From the NCBI RefSeq assembly GCF_000513855.1, contig NZ_KI911318.1, positions 696,484 to 760,483 on the forward strand: a stretch of DNA of 64,000 nt, written 5' to 3'. The notes beneath the pieces were generated by a model. It worked only from the letters and a program-made list of their open reading frames with translations, was not told the origin of the DNA and ran no database searches. The DNA comes from Desulfurococcus amylolyticus Z-533. Its GTDB lineage: Archaea > Thermoproteota > Thermoprotei_A > Sulfolobales > Desulfurococcaceae. This document shows, piece after piece, positions 25,292 to 34,094 of this stretch; within the stretch, counting starts at the first letter, position 1; each line of letters starts with the position of its first letter. Position numbers and translations under genes: made by a program.

Positions 25292-25371
25292 TACTTTATT
25301 TCTTGAAGGGCTTATTTAATACTGTACGGCTTTAAGTATAACTTTAAGGTTAATAATGGTGGTATAGCACC

Positions 25372-26091
25372 TTGATAGAGTGGATTAGAGAGGTTTTACA
25401 TGGAGCCGGTGGATACATAGGGGTTTTCACGGTTTCCCTTATTTCAAACGCCATACCATACTCCACAATACCCTACTTATTCTGGCTGATACCATTTTTC
25501 ACGCGGTACAGGGATTTAGGGGGTCTCATAATAGCTGTAGCCGTCTCAGCCCTCGGGGCTAGCATTGGTAAGCTAATAGTGTATTTAGTAGGTAGGGGGT
25601 TAAGTACCCTGGGGAGTGAGTCGAGGTTTAAGCAGAATATATCGTATTTTACGAATAAGCACTCCAAAGTTATATTCCTAACAGTGTTCCTGGCGGCTGC
25701 TCTACCCATACCTGACGACGTGGTGTATATACCTGTGGGGTATGCTAGGTATAGTGTCCCATTATTCTTCATTGCCCTACTTGCCGGTAAACTAGTAATA
25801 ACAGTCATGGCCGCTATCTATGGAAGAACCCTCTCCTTTCTCTTCGAAGAGCGGGTTGGATTACCTACATGGCTCTCTATAATATTTTACATCTTTTTAA
25901 CAATCATAGTAATGTATGTAGCCGGCTCCATAAACTGGGTCAACGTAAGCAATATAGCTGGGGAGAAGGGGGCGACTAAAGCAATTGATTTCCTCTTCAA
26001 GGAAATAGCTTTATCACTGAAGAGGATCCCGGAACGCATATCATCCTTGATCAAGAGAATCCTAGACTTAATCCGCTGGGAACAATCCTAA
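25372..26091 (+). CDS. DedA/VTT-domain membrane protein
   Basis: 239 residues starting from a TTG at 25372. It has five or six membrane segments with the VTT-type motif: a re-entrant region ALGASIGKLIVYLVGRG (about 60-76) and FLAAALPIPDDVVYIPVGYA (about 107-126). DedA proteins are thought to be lipid scramblases or proton-dependent transporters for membrane homeostasis. The C-terminal 40 residues form a basic amphipathic helix (KRIPERISSLIKRILDLIRW). It is monocistronic. Confidence 0.78.
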   Translation: MIEWIREVLHGAGGYIGVFTVSLISNAIPYSTIPYLFWLIPFFTRYRDLGGLIIAVAVSALGASIGKLIVYLVGRGLSTLGSESRFKQNISYFTNKHSKVIFLTVFLAAALPIPDDVVYIPVGYARYSVPLFFIALLAGKLVITVMAAIYGRTLSFLFEERVGLPTWLSIIFYIFLTIIVMYVAGSINWVNVSNIAGEKGATKAIDFLFKEIALSLKRIPERISSLIKRILDLIRWEQS

Positions 26092-26310
26092 CCAGGGATT
26101 AAAGAATCAATAGGAATCGAGGGCTGTTGGCTCGATAATATGTTGAGTTCTTTAGCGGATATTTAATTAGGGTTAACCATATATCTCTCGTTGGGATGAC
26201 GAGGAACCCGGGATATGGAGAGGCTTCTCGATGAATGAAGATAGTTAAAGCGGGCTCCGACCATTAAGACGCATCATAAACTTTACCGCGGCTCCCCTGG
26301 TCTGGATTAC

Positions 26311-26326
26311 AAGATTTATATTTTTA
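26311..26326 (+). promoter_or_regulatory. Probable TATA promoter of the MscS-like gene
   Basis: AAGATTTATATTTTTAAG lies 42-57 bases before the GTG start and is followed by long A/T-rich DNA and then GGTGGG. The spacing fits an archaeal TATA box with a leader of about 20 bases. The remaining intergenic DNA (26092-26310) shows nothing I can name. Confidence 0.4.
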
Positions 26327-26367
26327 AGTTTAGAATAATTAATTATATAATATATTTGGTGGGAAAT

Positions 26368-26994
26368 GTGAGTGAGCCAAGTAAGGACTCTATAGGCAGT
26401 GCGTTAGCCAGAGTAGTGTTGTATGCTGTGATAGTAGCCATAGTAATGGGTATACTCCAATGGTTCTTCACACAAGGGGTGGATTTACTGGTTAAAACCA
26501 CTAAGCTAGAAGGATTACAGGTCTTGAAAGACTATGCTGCATACATCTACATAATAGTCTTACTAGTACTGGGCTGGATGATAGTCAACTCAGTAGCACA
26601 GCTATTCTACACGATGCTGAAGCCAAGATACGGTGTATCATCAGCTGCAGCCGTGAGGAGCTTGGTTAAAATACTCGGCCTAGGAGGCCTGCTAGCAGGC
26701 ATTGCAGGTGGAGTAGCTGGTGGGGCAGCTGGAGTAGCCCTAGGAGGCTTCATAGGCTTAGTCATAGGCTTCGCTACACAGCAGGTGCTTGGACAGGCTG
26801 TTGCCGGGATGTTCATATTATTAGCGAGGCCATTCAAGATCGGGGATATAGTAGATATAGCCGGTGAAAGCGGTGTTGAAGTCAAAGATATATCAACAAT
26901 GTTCACCATTGTACAGAGGAGTGATGGAGTTGAAGTACTGATACCGAGTAGCATGATCATTGGGCAGAAGATAGTTATAAGGAAGAGGGCGTGA
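26368..26994 (+). CDS. Small-conductance mechanosensitive channel (MscS family, short form)
   Basis: 208 residues from a GTG at 26368 preceded by GGTGGG (5 bases). Two N-terminal membrane helices are followed by the pore-lining Gly/Ala-rich TM3 region (GGVAGGAAGVALGGFIGLVI, about 118-137) and the MscS beta domain (LARPFKIGDIVDIAG, then VEVLIPSSMIIGQKI). The protein ends right after this beta domain and lacks the large C-terminal vestibule of E. coli MscS (286 residues). Similar short forms occur in archaea. It would release solutes on osmotic downshock. Confidence 0.82.
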   Translation: MSEPSKDSIGSALARVVLYAVIVAIVMGILQWFFTQGVDLLVKTTKLEGLQVLKDYAAYIYIIVLLVLGWMIVNSVAQLFYTMLKPRYGVSSAAAVRSLVKILGLGGLLAGIAGGVAGGAAGVALGGFIGLVIGFATQQVLGQAVAGMFILLARPFKIGDIVDIAGESGVEVKDISTMFTIVQRSDGVEVLIPSSMIIGQKIVIRKRA

Positions 26995-27046
26995 GGCCTC
27001 TAAACCAATATGGATTTTTTAACGTGGTTACCCGGAGGAAAGCATA

Positions 27047-28249
27047 TCATTCACTCCTAGATTTCAGGACCACCGGGATAACAAGCATCGACAACACGGT
27101 TGTTAGAACAGCGATTAATGATGAACCCCCTACAGCATATATGTAGCCTGAAGAAGCTGAGCCTACAAGGCTTATTATTTCACCTATTAAACTATACAAT
27201 CCAACACCATATCCGCCACGATTCTTAGCGAATGCTAGGAACAGGTTTAAATCTATTATATCGTTTGCCAGGTATATTAATCCGAGAAGGAACCCTATCA
27301 GGACACTGTTCCTTATATTATTCAAGATCATCAGCACAAGAAGCCTAACTAGGATACCTATTGCGAAGGAACCCTTCTTAAACACTAGGTTGGATCGGAC
27401 TGCGATGTATAGGCTGAAAGCTATAAGCCTGCCCAGCCCATAAACCATTAATACATCATTAATGCCTAGTTCCAACACCCGTGTTAAATAATAAGGGAGG
27501 GGTGTCCATAAGTATTCATTACTAAGCCTGAAGCCAACTAGGGCGAGAAGTATTAGACCCGAGGGCACAAGAGCTGATGCATATATTCTTGTAGATAACG
27601 GTATAGAACCATTTATCTCCAGGTAGGAGAGCGTGAGAAGCCCCTTGACGGGTATGAGGATCATTCCAAGCATTGATTCAAGCCTGTAGAGCACTCTCTC
27701 TATTTTCAACCGGGGTTCATGTATCACTAACAACCCTGAGAAGTGTAGGAGTGTGAATAATACTGCTAGATATATGTATCCGGATGTAACAATCGTGGAG
27801 AACCCAACTAGGGCTAGAGATAGTATGATCACCGACTCGGATAGCAGTCTAAGCCGTGAAACCATTATCGATGCTTTGCTCCATGAGCCACTATCCCTGG
27901 TCTCGAAAATATATGTGTTCACGGCAAGCCTTGTTGAGGCAAATACTAGTGTGTGAATCATGTAGGTTACATAGATCAACTGCTTCGAGTGAAATATCAA
28001 GGAGAAATACATCAAGGCCTGCAGCAGAGCCATCGAGGAGCTACCTATATACCATAAGAGCCTCACCCTCCCAGCATCGGCTAATCTATCCATGATCCTC
28101 ACTACAGGTATGAAAACAATGGTCCACAAAGCGTTCAGTAATCCGAGTTCCACAACACTGAAATTAAAGTGTTTAACAGCGATCAGGTTTATCAGCAAAT
28201 CCATTATCGAAGCCAATCCTATGTTTAAAGCCGCCACAGGGAGATCCAT
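27047..28249 (-). CDS. MFS-like membrane transporter
   Basis: 400 residues from an ATG at 28249; the frame is open 174 bases further but those codons overlap repeat DNA, and TTTTAAA lies about 40 bases upstream as a likely promoter. About twelve membrane segments are visible. The loop VVRIMDRLADAGRVRLLWY between TM2 and TM3 resembles the MFS G-x-x-x-D-R motif. The substrate cannot be assigned. A second ATG at 28282 is possible. Confidence 0.65.
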   Translation of the reverse strand: MDLPVAALNIGLASIMDLLINLIAVKHFNFSVVELGLLNALWTIVFIPVVRIMDRLADAGRVRLLWYIGSSSMALLQALMYFSLIFHSKQLIYVTYMIHTLVFASTRLAVNTYIFETRDSGSWSKASIMVSRLRLLSESVIILSLALVGFSTIVTSGYIYLAVLFTLLHFSGLLVIHEPRLKIERVLYRLESMLGMILIPVKGLLTLSYLEINGSIPLSTRIYASALVPSGLILLALVGFRLSNEYLWTPLPYYLTRVLELGINDVLMVYGLGRLIAFSLYIAVRSNLVFKKGSFAIGILVRLLVLMILNNIRNSVLIGFLLGLIYLANDIIDLNLFLAFAKNRGGYGVGLYSLIGEIISLVGSASSGYIYAVGGSSLIAVLTTVLSMLVIPVVLKSRSE

Positions 28250-28498
28250 GAAGCAGCACCAATCACTCCATGTAATATACATGAAGTTTAAAAGTAGATA
28301 GGTCAAAGTCTTTTTGGTGTTTAAAGGAGGGGTTATACTGAGTTGGTGGGCGGGGTGGAGCCCCCTAGGTGAAACCATGAACATAGTATAATTAGAGCGA
28401 ACACCTGGGGGCAAACGGTTCACTGGTTTCCTGCATCTATTCCGGGTTTACATCTCTCGTATGCCGGGTGGTCGGCGGGCTAGCTTTCGCCCCATCCC

Positions 28499-28541
28499 AG
28501 CTATAGCCTCGCCAAGCTGTTTCTGGTTTTATAATGGTTTG
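28499..28541 (+). repeat. 43-base dispersed repeat, copy 2
   Basis: Contains GCCTCGCCAAGCTGTTTCTG then GTTTTATAATGGTTTG, matching 41 of 43 bases of 24079-24121 in the opposite orientation. It lies at the right edge of a GC-rich, hairpin-prone block (28345-28500) and just left of a tnpB remnant, all in the gene-free stretch 28424-28898. Confidence 0.65.
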
Positions 28542-28607
28542 TAGTATTGGTGATAGTCTTCTGATATATTATTGCATACACACCTTTCCTATACTTTCTG
28601 TATATGA

Positions 28608-28829
28608 TGTTTACACGGCGAACTATCGAAGGCTACAGGATCATCAAGAACCCGGAGCACGGGGTTCACGGAAAACAGGGATAGGGTAGCATGCATAAAC
28701 CTATTCCTGAAGCACTCAAGATGTGATGTCACCCTGAACGCCCTCAAGCCGTATGCAAGCCCAAAGGGGATACAGGGGGAACAAAAACGAGGGGATGAAA
28801 CCAATTTAAATAAGCCTATACCTATATAA
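28608..28829 (+). pseudogene. Remnant of tnpB (zinc ribbon to RuvC-III end)
   Basis: An open frame after TGA 28605, with no start. It encodes GFTENRDRVACINLFLKHSR and then LNALKPYASPKGIQGEQKRG. N-R-D-R-x-A-x-x-N-L is the TnpB/Cas12-like C-terminal motif that holds the last catalytic Asp, directly after the zinc ribbon; here the ribbon cysteines are not intact (SRTRSTGF). TnpB is an RNA-guided nuclease of IS200/IS605 elements. The rest of the gene is gone. Confidence 0.7.
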
Positions 28830-28898
28830 GACCTAACCCCTTTAACATAGAGCTCTAACTAAATATTTCATGAAGAGAGATGAAAACATGTAGTCAAG

Positions 28899-29921
28899 GT
28901 GGCTTCATTGAGGGGATCCCTTGGGGAAATGGGTGAGGAAGCTGTAATAAATCTTATAGCTGATAAACTGATCAGCAAGCCTGAATCGGGCGAGAGTCTC
29001 ACATATCCCGATGATGCTAGAGATTTACTGCCAAGAGGCCCTAGGTTAATATATTCCATGGATGCTTATAGAATAAAATCGCTTATGCTTCCATGGAGGA
29101 CCTGGAGCGATATTGGGTGGATGGCTTTAACCGGTGCCCTTAGCGATGTAGTGGTTAAAGGCGGAGTGCCTAGTGTAGCAATGATTGGGTTAGGACTTAG
29201 CAGTGAAACAGATATCCTGGATTTAGAGGAGCTGGTCAAGGGGCTCCGTGAAGCGAGTAACTACTATGATGTGAGGATTACAGGGGGAGATACAAATGAA
29301 AGCCTTGATCCATGGATAGCTGTCTCAGTAATGGGGTTTACAACCTGTAAACATCCCCCAAGTAGGCGTGGAGCTAGGCCAGGCGACATCGTTATCGCCA
29401 CGGGATCTTATGGCTCGATGGGTTTTGTAGCACTCCACGGTGTCGTTGAGGCTGGTGGAATAAGCTGGGTCGTTGATAACACTAAGAGGGTGTATTTGAA
29501 GCTCGAAGTAGCCAACGTGATCATGTCTACTTATAGATTCATTCATGCTTCAATGGATGTAAGTGATGGACTTGGATATACCTTGGAACAACTCTCAGAG
29601 CTCAGCGGGTATGGTATACTCCTTGAGAATCTCCCGGTACACCCAGCAGGACTTAGAGAGTATTGTAAGAACAGTATTGAATGCATGTGGAGGCATGTAC
29701 TAGTTGGAGGAGAGGAGTATGGTGCCGTGCTAATTGTCGCTGGAGAGTACCTGGATAAAGTGGCTGAGGAACTAGATTACTATGAGATACCATATAGTAT
29801 CATAGGGAGGGTGGGAAACATATCCCCGGGAATATATATTAATGGAGCCAGGATCACTGTGGAAAGATGGGATCAATTCAGGGGGTGGGGGAAACGTTTT
29901 CCAATGGGTGATGCCCGGTAA
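28899..29921 (+). CDS. ThiL-like thiamine-monophosphate kinase family protein
   Basis: 340 residues from a GTG at 28899. AIR-synthase-like signatures include GEMGEEAVINLIADKL, the Asp-containing metal loop YPDDARDLL, the second metal region WSDIGWMALTGALSDVVVKG (in ThiL usually KxxAxNLSDxAAMG) and ITGGDTN. These enzymes phosphorylate thiamine monophosphate to the diphosphate cofactor, which the nearby POR/VOR needs. The TWSDIGWMALTGALSD segment differs from canonical ThiL, so a related kinase is possible. It overlaps the phosphatase gene downstream. Confidence 0.7.
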   Translation: MASLRGSLGEMGEEAVINLIADKLISKPESGESLTYPDDARDLLPRGPRLIYSMDAYRIKSLMLPWRTWSDIGWMALTGALSDVVVKGGVPSVAMIGLGLSSETDILDLEELVKGLREASNYYDVRITGGDTNESLDPWIAVSVMGFTTCKHPPSRRGARPGDIVIATGSYGSMGFVALHGVVEAGGISWVVDNTKRVYLKLEVANVIMSTYRFIHASMDVSDGLGYTLEQLSELSGYGILLENLPVHPAGLREYCKNSIECMWRHVLVGGEEYGAVLIVAGEYLDKVAEELDYYEIPYSIIGRVGNISPGIYINGARITVERWDQFRGWGKRFPMGDAR

Positions 29922-30756
29922 GCTAGCTCAATCACCTATGCCTAGATTAAGTGATATCCCTGCACTAACACGATACTTTACCGGGGTAGTGGCATTAATG
30001 GATCAGTATGATGCACCGTTAAACTATGTTGAATCACTAGCCAGCCACGGCCTGAAGGTCCTATACATACCTACTAGGGATCAACATCCTGTTGAACTAC
30101 TCGATCTCTTAAAGGCTACTTTCTTCATAGAGTACCATGTAAAAAACGGTGGAGCTGTTCTAGTACACTGTGTCAGCGGGCTCGGGAGGAGCAGTGTGGT
30201 TACGGCGTCATTCCTGGTCTTCAATGGTTTAACCGCATATGACGCAGTTATGGAGTTGAGGAGTATTATACCAGGGGCGATTGAAAACCCTTGGCAGGTT
30301 AAAATGGTTAGGACATACGAGGTCTTCCTGAATAGCCTAAGTGAGCTGGGGTTACTCCGTAGTGTAGCCGACTGGATTAAAGTAGCTGACTCCAGGATAA
30401 CTAGGCATTTATCCAAGGTCATCCAGTTCCACATAGAACTACACGACCCTCTTCACATTAATACTCCCTGTATGAGGCAAGGATTAAGGCGGCTCATCAC
30501 CGCGTACTTGTCTGGGAAGAATATACTGAGCCACATAGACGAGGAACTATGCCTCCCAGAAACACTAGACTACGATTACAGTGGTAGAGTGGTTACATTA
30601 TACATAGATACCGTTGACAAACCAGTTGTTACGCTATTATGTGATGACGATTGCAGTGCAATAACTAATAAAGCAATGGAGTGCAGGAAACATGCATTAG
30701 AACTCCTCGGAGGGGATATTGTTTTCAAGTGGGATTACTACTCCAATTATGTTTAG
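29911..30756 (+). CDS. Dual-specificity/protein tyrosine phosphatase with C-terminal extension
   Basis: 281 residues from ATG 29911, overlapping the ThiL-like gene by 11 bases; an in-frame ATG at 29842 would include the family's aromatic W-V before PGKLAQSPMPR and cannot be excluded. The catalytic loop is VHCVSGLGRSS (nucleophile C87, R93), the HCx5R signature. A possible general acid Asp lies in IPTRDQHP. After about residue 150 comes an uncharacterised domain with several cysteines (DDDCSA, MECRKH). It probably removes phosphate from proteins, nucleotides or small molecules. Confidence 0.78.
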   Translation: MPGKLAQSPMPRLSDIPALTRYFTGVVALMDQYDAPLNYVESLASHGLKVLYIPTRDQHPVELLDLLKATFFIEYHVKNGGAVLVHCVSGLGRSSVVTASFLVFNGLTAYDAVMELRSIIPGAIENPWQVKMVRTYEVFLNSLSELGLLRSVADWIKVADSRITRHLSKVIQFHIELHDPLHINTPCMRQGLRRLITAYLSGKNILSHIDEELCLPETLDYDYSGRVVTLYIDTVDKPVVTLLCDDDCSAITNKAMECRKHALELLGGDIVFKWDYYSNYV

Positions 30757-30779
30757 CCAATCTTCTTGGGAAAGCCCGA

Positions 30780-30932
30780 TCATTTCATAGTGGTTTCATT
30801 GATGTGCCTAGGTTTCCCAGCTCGCTCCACGGGTTCATGTGCGGCTGCCGAGCCCAACGGCACGGGGCTCTCATCTAGGTCAATCCAGGCTCGGAGTAAT
30901 ACTCCATCACCTAGGCTGGGATCCATATCCAT
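30780..30932 (-). pseudogene. Remnant of tnpB-type C-terminus
   Basis: A 50-codon frame with ATG at 30932 after GGTGACA, ending TGA at 30780. It encodes WIDLDESPVPLGSAAAHEPV and then ERAGKPRHINETTMK, sharing SPVPLGS-A-AHEP with the remnant at 11522-11704. The DNA identity between the two is high over about 40 bases (centred on GAGCCCAACGGCACGGGGCT). It is most likely the end of an IS605-type element; a small expressed peptide cannot be excluded. Confidence 0.5.
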
Positions 30933-30971
30933 TGTCACCTATCAACCCAGTATAAACCCCTCGAAACTCGA

Positions 30972-31496
30972 TCACCGTTTCCCACGTTCCAGGAGGATCA
31001 TTGAGAAGGCGTTAACTAATTTCTCAACACTCTCAGCCACTTCACTAGAGATCTCTACTCCATAATCTAGGTTCAACGGTACTACACCAACCACGTATAC
31101 TTCTTTAATACCGGCATCATGGAGCATCCTTGATAATAACCCAAATGGTATTGTATGAGTTGTCGCTAGTCTGTATTTCTCTGCTAGGGAGTCTTCACTA
31201 GCTATGATTATCTCTCCTGGCCTGGCCCCCCTATATATCACTGCATCAACTATCACCAGCTTCTCCACTTCGGCATTTAGTATTTCGCTTATACAGTTCT
31301 CTAAACCATACTCGCATTTAATGCATGCAATACCTCTTCCAACTAGTTTATCGCAGAACACCAGGCCTGCTTGATCATCCATCCTAAGAGGAGATCCTAC
31401 ACCAGCTACTAGTACTTTACCGCTTAAAATATGTTTAAGTAGAGTAAAAAACCCCTGTGGATCAGTGGTCTCGGGTCGTGGGCTACTTTGGTGCAT
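30972..31496 (-). CDS. Hydrogenase-maturation-type protease in the POR/VOR operon
   Basis: 174 residues. The family start is VLVAGVGSPLRMDDQAGLVF (about 29-48), with the metal-binding Asp pair at 40-41, a second Asp in IVDAVIYRGARPG and a His in TTHTIPFG, matching the E/D-D-H nickel-sensing triad of HybD/HycI peptidases. These peptidases trim the C-terminus of [NiFe]-hydrogenase large subunits; no hydrogenase gene is in the window. The ATG overlaps the beta-subunit gene by 14 bases, so it is the last gene of that operon. Confidence 0.8.
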   Translation of the reverse strand: MHQSSPRPETTDPQGFFTLLKHILSGKVLVAGVGSPLRMDDQAGLVFCDKLVGRGIACIKCEYGLENCISEILNAEVEKLVIVDAVIYRGARPGEIIIASEDSLAEKYRLATTHTIPFGLLSRMLHDAGIKEVYVVGVVPLNLDYGVEISSEVAESVEKLVNAFSMILLERGKR

Positions 31497-32541
31497 TACT
31501 AGCCCTTCTTAAGAGGTCTTCCCATACTTTGTCAACGTATTCCTGGAATTGCTTTAATAGCTCCTTGTTCTCCGGCTTTAATAGGTGTCTGAACCTACCT
31601 TGGACCTCGATGTATTTTTCAATGGGTTGCTTTAAAGCCGGGTTCCTAGCTATCGCTAGACTCCTATCTGTCAACATATATCCCTGCTCAGGTGTCCACT
31701 CCCATAATGGGAAGTAGCATGTATCAACCGCTCTCCTCATTATCTCTACTGATATATCTGTTTCATGCCTCCATCCACGGTTACAATCACTTAATGCATG
31801 GATGAATGCCGGACCATTAACCTCTAAGCCCCTTCTAACCTTCTTCATGAAATCCATCCAGTGGGCTGGCGTAGCTGTAGCAACATATGGTATTCTATGG
31901 GCCACCATTATATCGGCTATCGGCTTCTTAGCCTGTGTTTTACCTGGTATCACTTCACCGGCTGGTGATGTAGTTGTTGACGCGAATTGCGGGGTTCCAC
32001 CGGATCTCTGTATACCAGTGTTCATGTAGGCCTCATTATCGTAGAGTATGTATAATACGTCGTGACCCCTTTCAGCCATACCGCTTAAAGCCTGGAATCC
32101 TATGTCAAAGGTTCCTCCATCACCGGCAAACACTATAACATCCACGTGATCATAAGGTAACCTCCCGGTTTTCTTCAATGCCTTAATCGCTGATTCAACG
32201 CCTCCGGCAACAGCCGCAGCGTTCTCGAATGCTACGTGGATCCATGGAGCAGCCCAGCTTGTATAGGGAAATATCGTGGATGCTACCTCGAGACACCCGG
32301 TGGCGTTAACGAATATCGTTGGACCTCTGAGAGCAAAGCTAGCTAGCTTTACTACCAATGGTGCAGTACATCCAGCACATAGCCTGTGACCAGGTAATAG
32401 CACCGGCCTCTTTTGTTCAGCCAGTTGCCTGAGGTTGAAGTTTAACGGTATCTCGCCCTTCCAACCCGGTTCGAAAATCCATACCTTGTATGCTGGCTCA
32501 CCCTTTTTAACAGGGAATTCTGGCAGAGTTTGAACCGTCAT
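31483..32541 (-). CDS. porB: 2-oxoacid:ferredoxin oxidoreductase, beta subunit
   Basis: 352 residues. The thiamine diphosphate motif is GDGGTFDIGFQALSG followed by the metal-binding NEAYMNTG. Four cysteines for a 4Fe-4S cluster are in LCAGCTAPL, NATGCLE and SDCNRGW. The subunit binds the cofactor and decarboxylates pyruvate or branched-chain 2-oxoacids to acyl-CoA with reduction of ferredoxin. Sequence alone does not let me decide between POR and VOR. It lies 2 bases after the alpha-subunit gene. Confidence 0.92.
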   Translation of the reverse strand: MTVQTLPEFPVKKGEPAYKVWIFEPGWKGEIPLNFNLRQLAEQKRPVLLPGHRLCAGCTAPLVVKLASFALRGPTIFVNATGCLEVASTIFPYTSWAAPWIHVAFENAAAVAGGVESAIKALKKTGRLPYDHVDVIVFAGDGGTFDIGFQALSGMAERGHDVLYILYDNEAYMNTGIQRSGGTPQFASTTTSPAGEVIPGKTQAKKPIADIMVAHRIPYVATATPAHWMDFMKKVRRGLEVNGPAFIHALSDCNRGWRHETDISVEIMRRAVDTCYFPLWEWTPEQGYMLTDRSLAIARNPALKQPIEKYIEVQGRFRHLLKPENKELLKQFQEYVDKVWEDLLRRASNAPK

Positions 32542-32543
32542 GG

Positions 32544-33803
32544 CTACTCCCTCACCCCTAAGTACCTTATCTTCCTTTCAACACTTTTGGACTCTAGGTC
32601 TTTCTTTACTTCTTCAATCATCCTGTAGACTAGTGAGGGTGGCAGGTCTCTCCCTCCTAGGCCGTAGATGTAGTCGAGTAGCAGTGGTCTCTCATCGAGA
32701 TCATATAGACTTACCGCTATATCCTCGTATAGCGCGCCAAACGAGCCGGGTCCTATAGCTTTATCCATTACAGCCACTATTTTAGCGCCTGAGAGTATTT
32801 CTGCTATATCACTGTATGGGAAGGGCCTGAACATCCTTATCTTTAGCAATCCTATCTTCTCCCCCTTTTCTCTTAGCTTCTTCACAACACTCCTGATTGT
32901 GCCTGCCCCACTACCCATCGCAACAATCACTATGTCGGCGTCCTCCACGCCATATGCATCTACTACTCCATCACCATATCTCCTGCCCGTTAGCTTATAC
33001 CATTCTTCATTTATCTCCCTTACAACAGGAGGCACATTCTTCATGGCTTCCACCTGCTGGACTTTATGTTCAAAGTAATAATCGTATAGATCCAGTGAGC
33101 CGAATGTTAAAGGCCTGGCCGGGTTTAACACTAGTGGTACTTCCTCGCTGAAATAGTCTACTTTAACGTTTACCAGTTTCCTCGGACCTCCTAGGAACTC
33201 ATAGACCGTGTCATCCGGTAACATGTAGAAGTTCTCCAGGGTGTGGCTTAGGAAGAACCCGTCAAGGTTTACGGCGACAGGTAATTGTACACGTGGATCC
33301 TCCGCTATCTTGAATGCCTGTATAGTGGTATCATACGTCTCTTGCACGTTTTCCACGAATAACTGTATCCATCCAGAGTCCCTCATCAGGTATGCATCAC
33401 TGTGATCATTATGTATGTTTATCGGTGCTGAGAGAGCCCTGTTGACAACCGCCATAACTATTGGTAGTCTTAGGGCTGATGCTATATATACTATTTCAAC
33501 CATTAACGCCAATCCCTGGGATGATGTGGCCGTGAAAGCTCTGGCACCAGCCGCTGCCGCACCTACGCAAGCACTCATAGCTGAGTGCTCTGATTCAACC
33601 GGTATGAACTCCGTGTGTACTAATCCATCATTAACGAACTCCGAGTATTTTTCAACAATAATTGTCTGGGGTGTTATAGGGTATGCTGCCACCACATCTA
33701 CGTAGCTCTGCTTTACAGCGTAGGCTACTGCTTCATCACCATTAGCGGTTGTTAAAACCTGTTTCTCAATAGGGATCTTCGGCTTGAACACGGTTTTCTC
33801 CAT
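32544..33803 (-). CDS. porA: 2-oxoacid:ferredoxin oxidoreductase, alpha subunit
   Basis: 419 residues from ATG 33803 (a GTG lies directly before it), with GGAGGTG 8 bases upstream. Signatures are YPITPQTIIVEKYSEFV near the N-terminus and SEHSAMSACVGAAAAGARAF (about 73-92), then SSQGLALMVE. The C-terminal part is a transketolase-like domain (VVAMGSGAGTIRSVVKKL, RPFPYSDI). With the gamma, delta and beta subunits it forms the archaeal four-subunit enzyme. Confidence 0.92.
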   Translation of the reverse strand: MEKTVFKPKIPIEKQVLTTANGDEAVAYAVKQSYVDVVAAYPITPQTIIVEKYSEFVNDGLVHTEFIPVESEHSAMSACVGAAAAGARAFTATSSQGLALMVEIVYIASALRLPIVMAVVNRALSAPINIHNDHSDAYLMRDSGWIQLFVENVQETYDTTIQAFKIAEDPRVQLPVAVNLDGFFLSHTLENFYMLPDDTVYEFLGGPRKLVNVKVDYFSEEVPLVLNPARPLTFGSLDLYDYYFEHKVQQVEAMKNVPPVVREINEEWYKLTGRRYGDGVVDAYGVEDADIVIVAMGSGAGTIRSVVKKLREKGEKIGLLKIRMFRPFPYSDIAEILSGAKIVAVMDKAIGPGSFGALYEDIAVSLYDLDERPLLLDYIYGLGGRDLPPSLVYRMIEEVKKDLESKSVERKIRYLGVRE

Positions 33804-33808
33804 CACGC

Positions 33809-34090
33809 TTACACCTCCTCAAACTCGGGTACCATTGATATAGCTTTGACAGGGCATTCGTGAGCACATATCCCACAACCTTTACAGTAATCCAGGTTTA
33901 CCTGTATCTTCTCGCCATCCCATACTATAGCCATATCAGGGCAGAAGAGCCAGCAGATCATGCACTTCGTGCATTTATTATGATCCACCACAGGCCTCAA
34001 CGCACGCCAGTCACCAGTTTTAACATCTGTGGATAACCTATACGCTACCCCACCTATTGGCAGGTTTCTCCATCCTCTAGGCTCACTCAT
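33809..34090 (-). CDS. porD: 2-oxoacid:ferredoxin oxidoreductase, delta (ferredoxin) subunit
   Basis: 93 residues. There are two 4Fe-4S motifs, CTKCMICWLFCPD and CKGCGICAHECP, which pass electrons from the beta subunit to the external ferredoxin. The N-terminus RGWRNLPIGG is typical of the subunit. It lies 4 bases after the gamma subunit and 2-5 bases before the alpha subunit. Confidence 0.93.
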   Translation of the reverse strand: MSEPRGWRNLPIGGVAYRLSTDVKTGDWRALRPVVDHNKCTKCMICWLFCPDMAIVWDGEKIQVNLDYCKGCGICAHECPVKAISMVPEFEEV

Positions 34091-34094
34091 GCAT

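Noticed and set aside
26190-26270. Possible C/D-box RNA (ATGACGA and CGATGAATGA motifs)
   Set aside because: No convincing D box (CTGA) or terminal stem was found at the right spacing.
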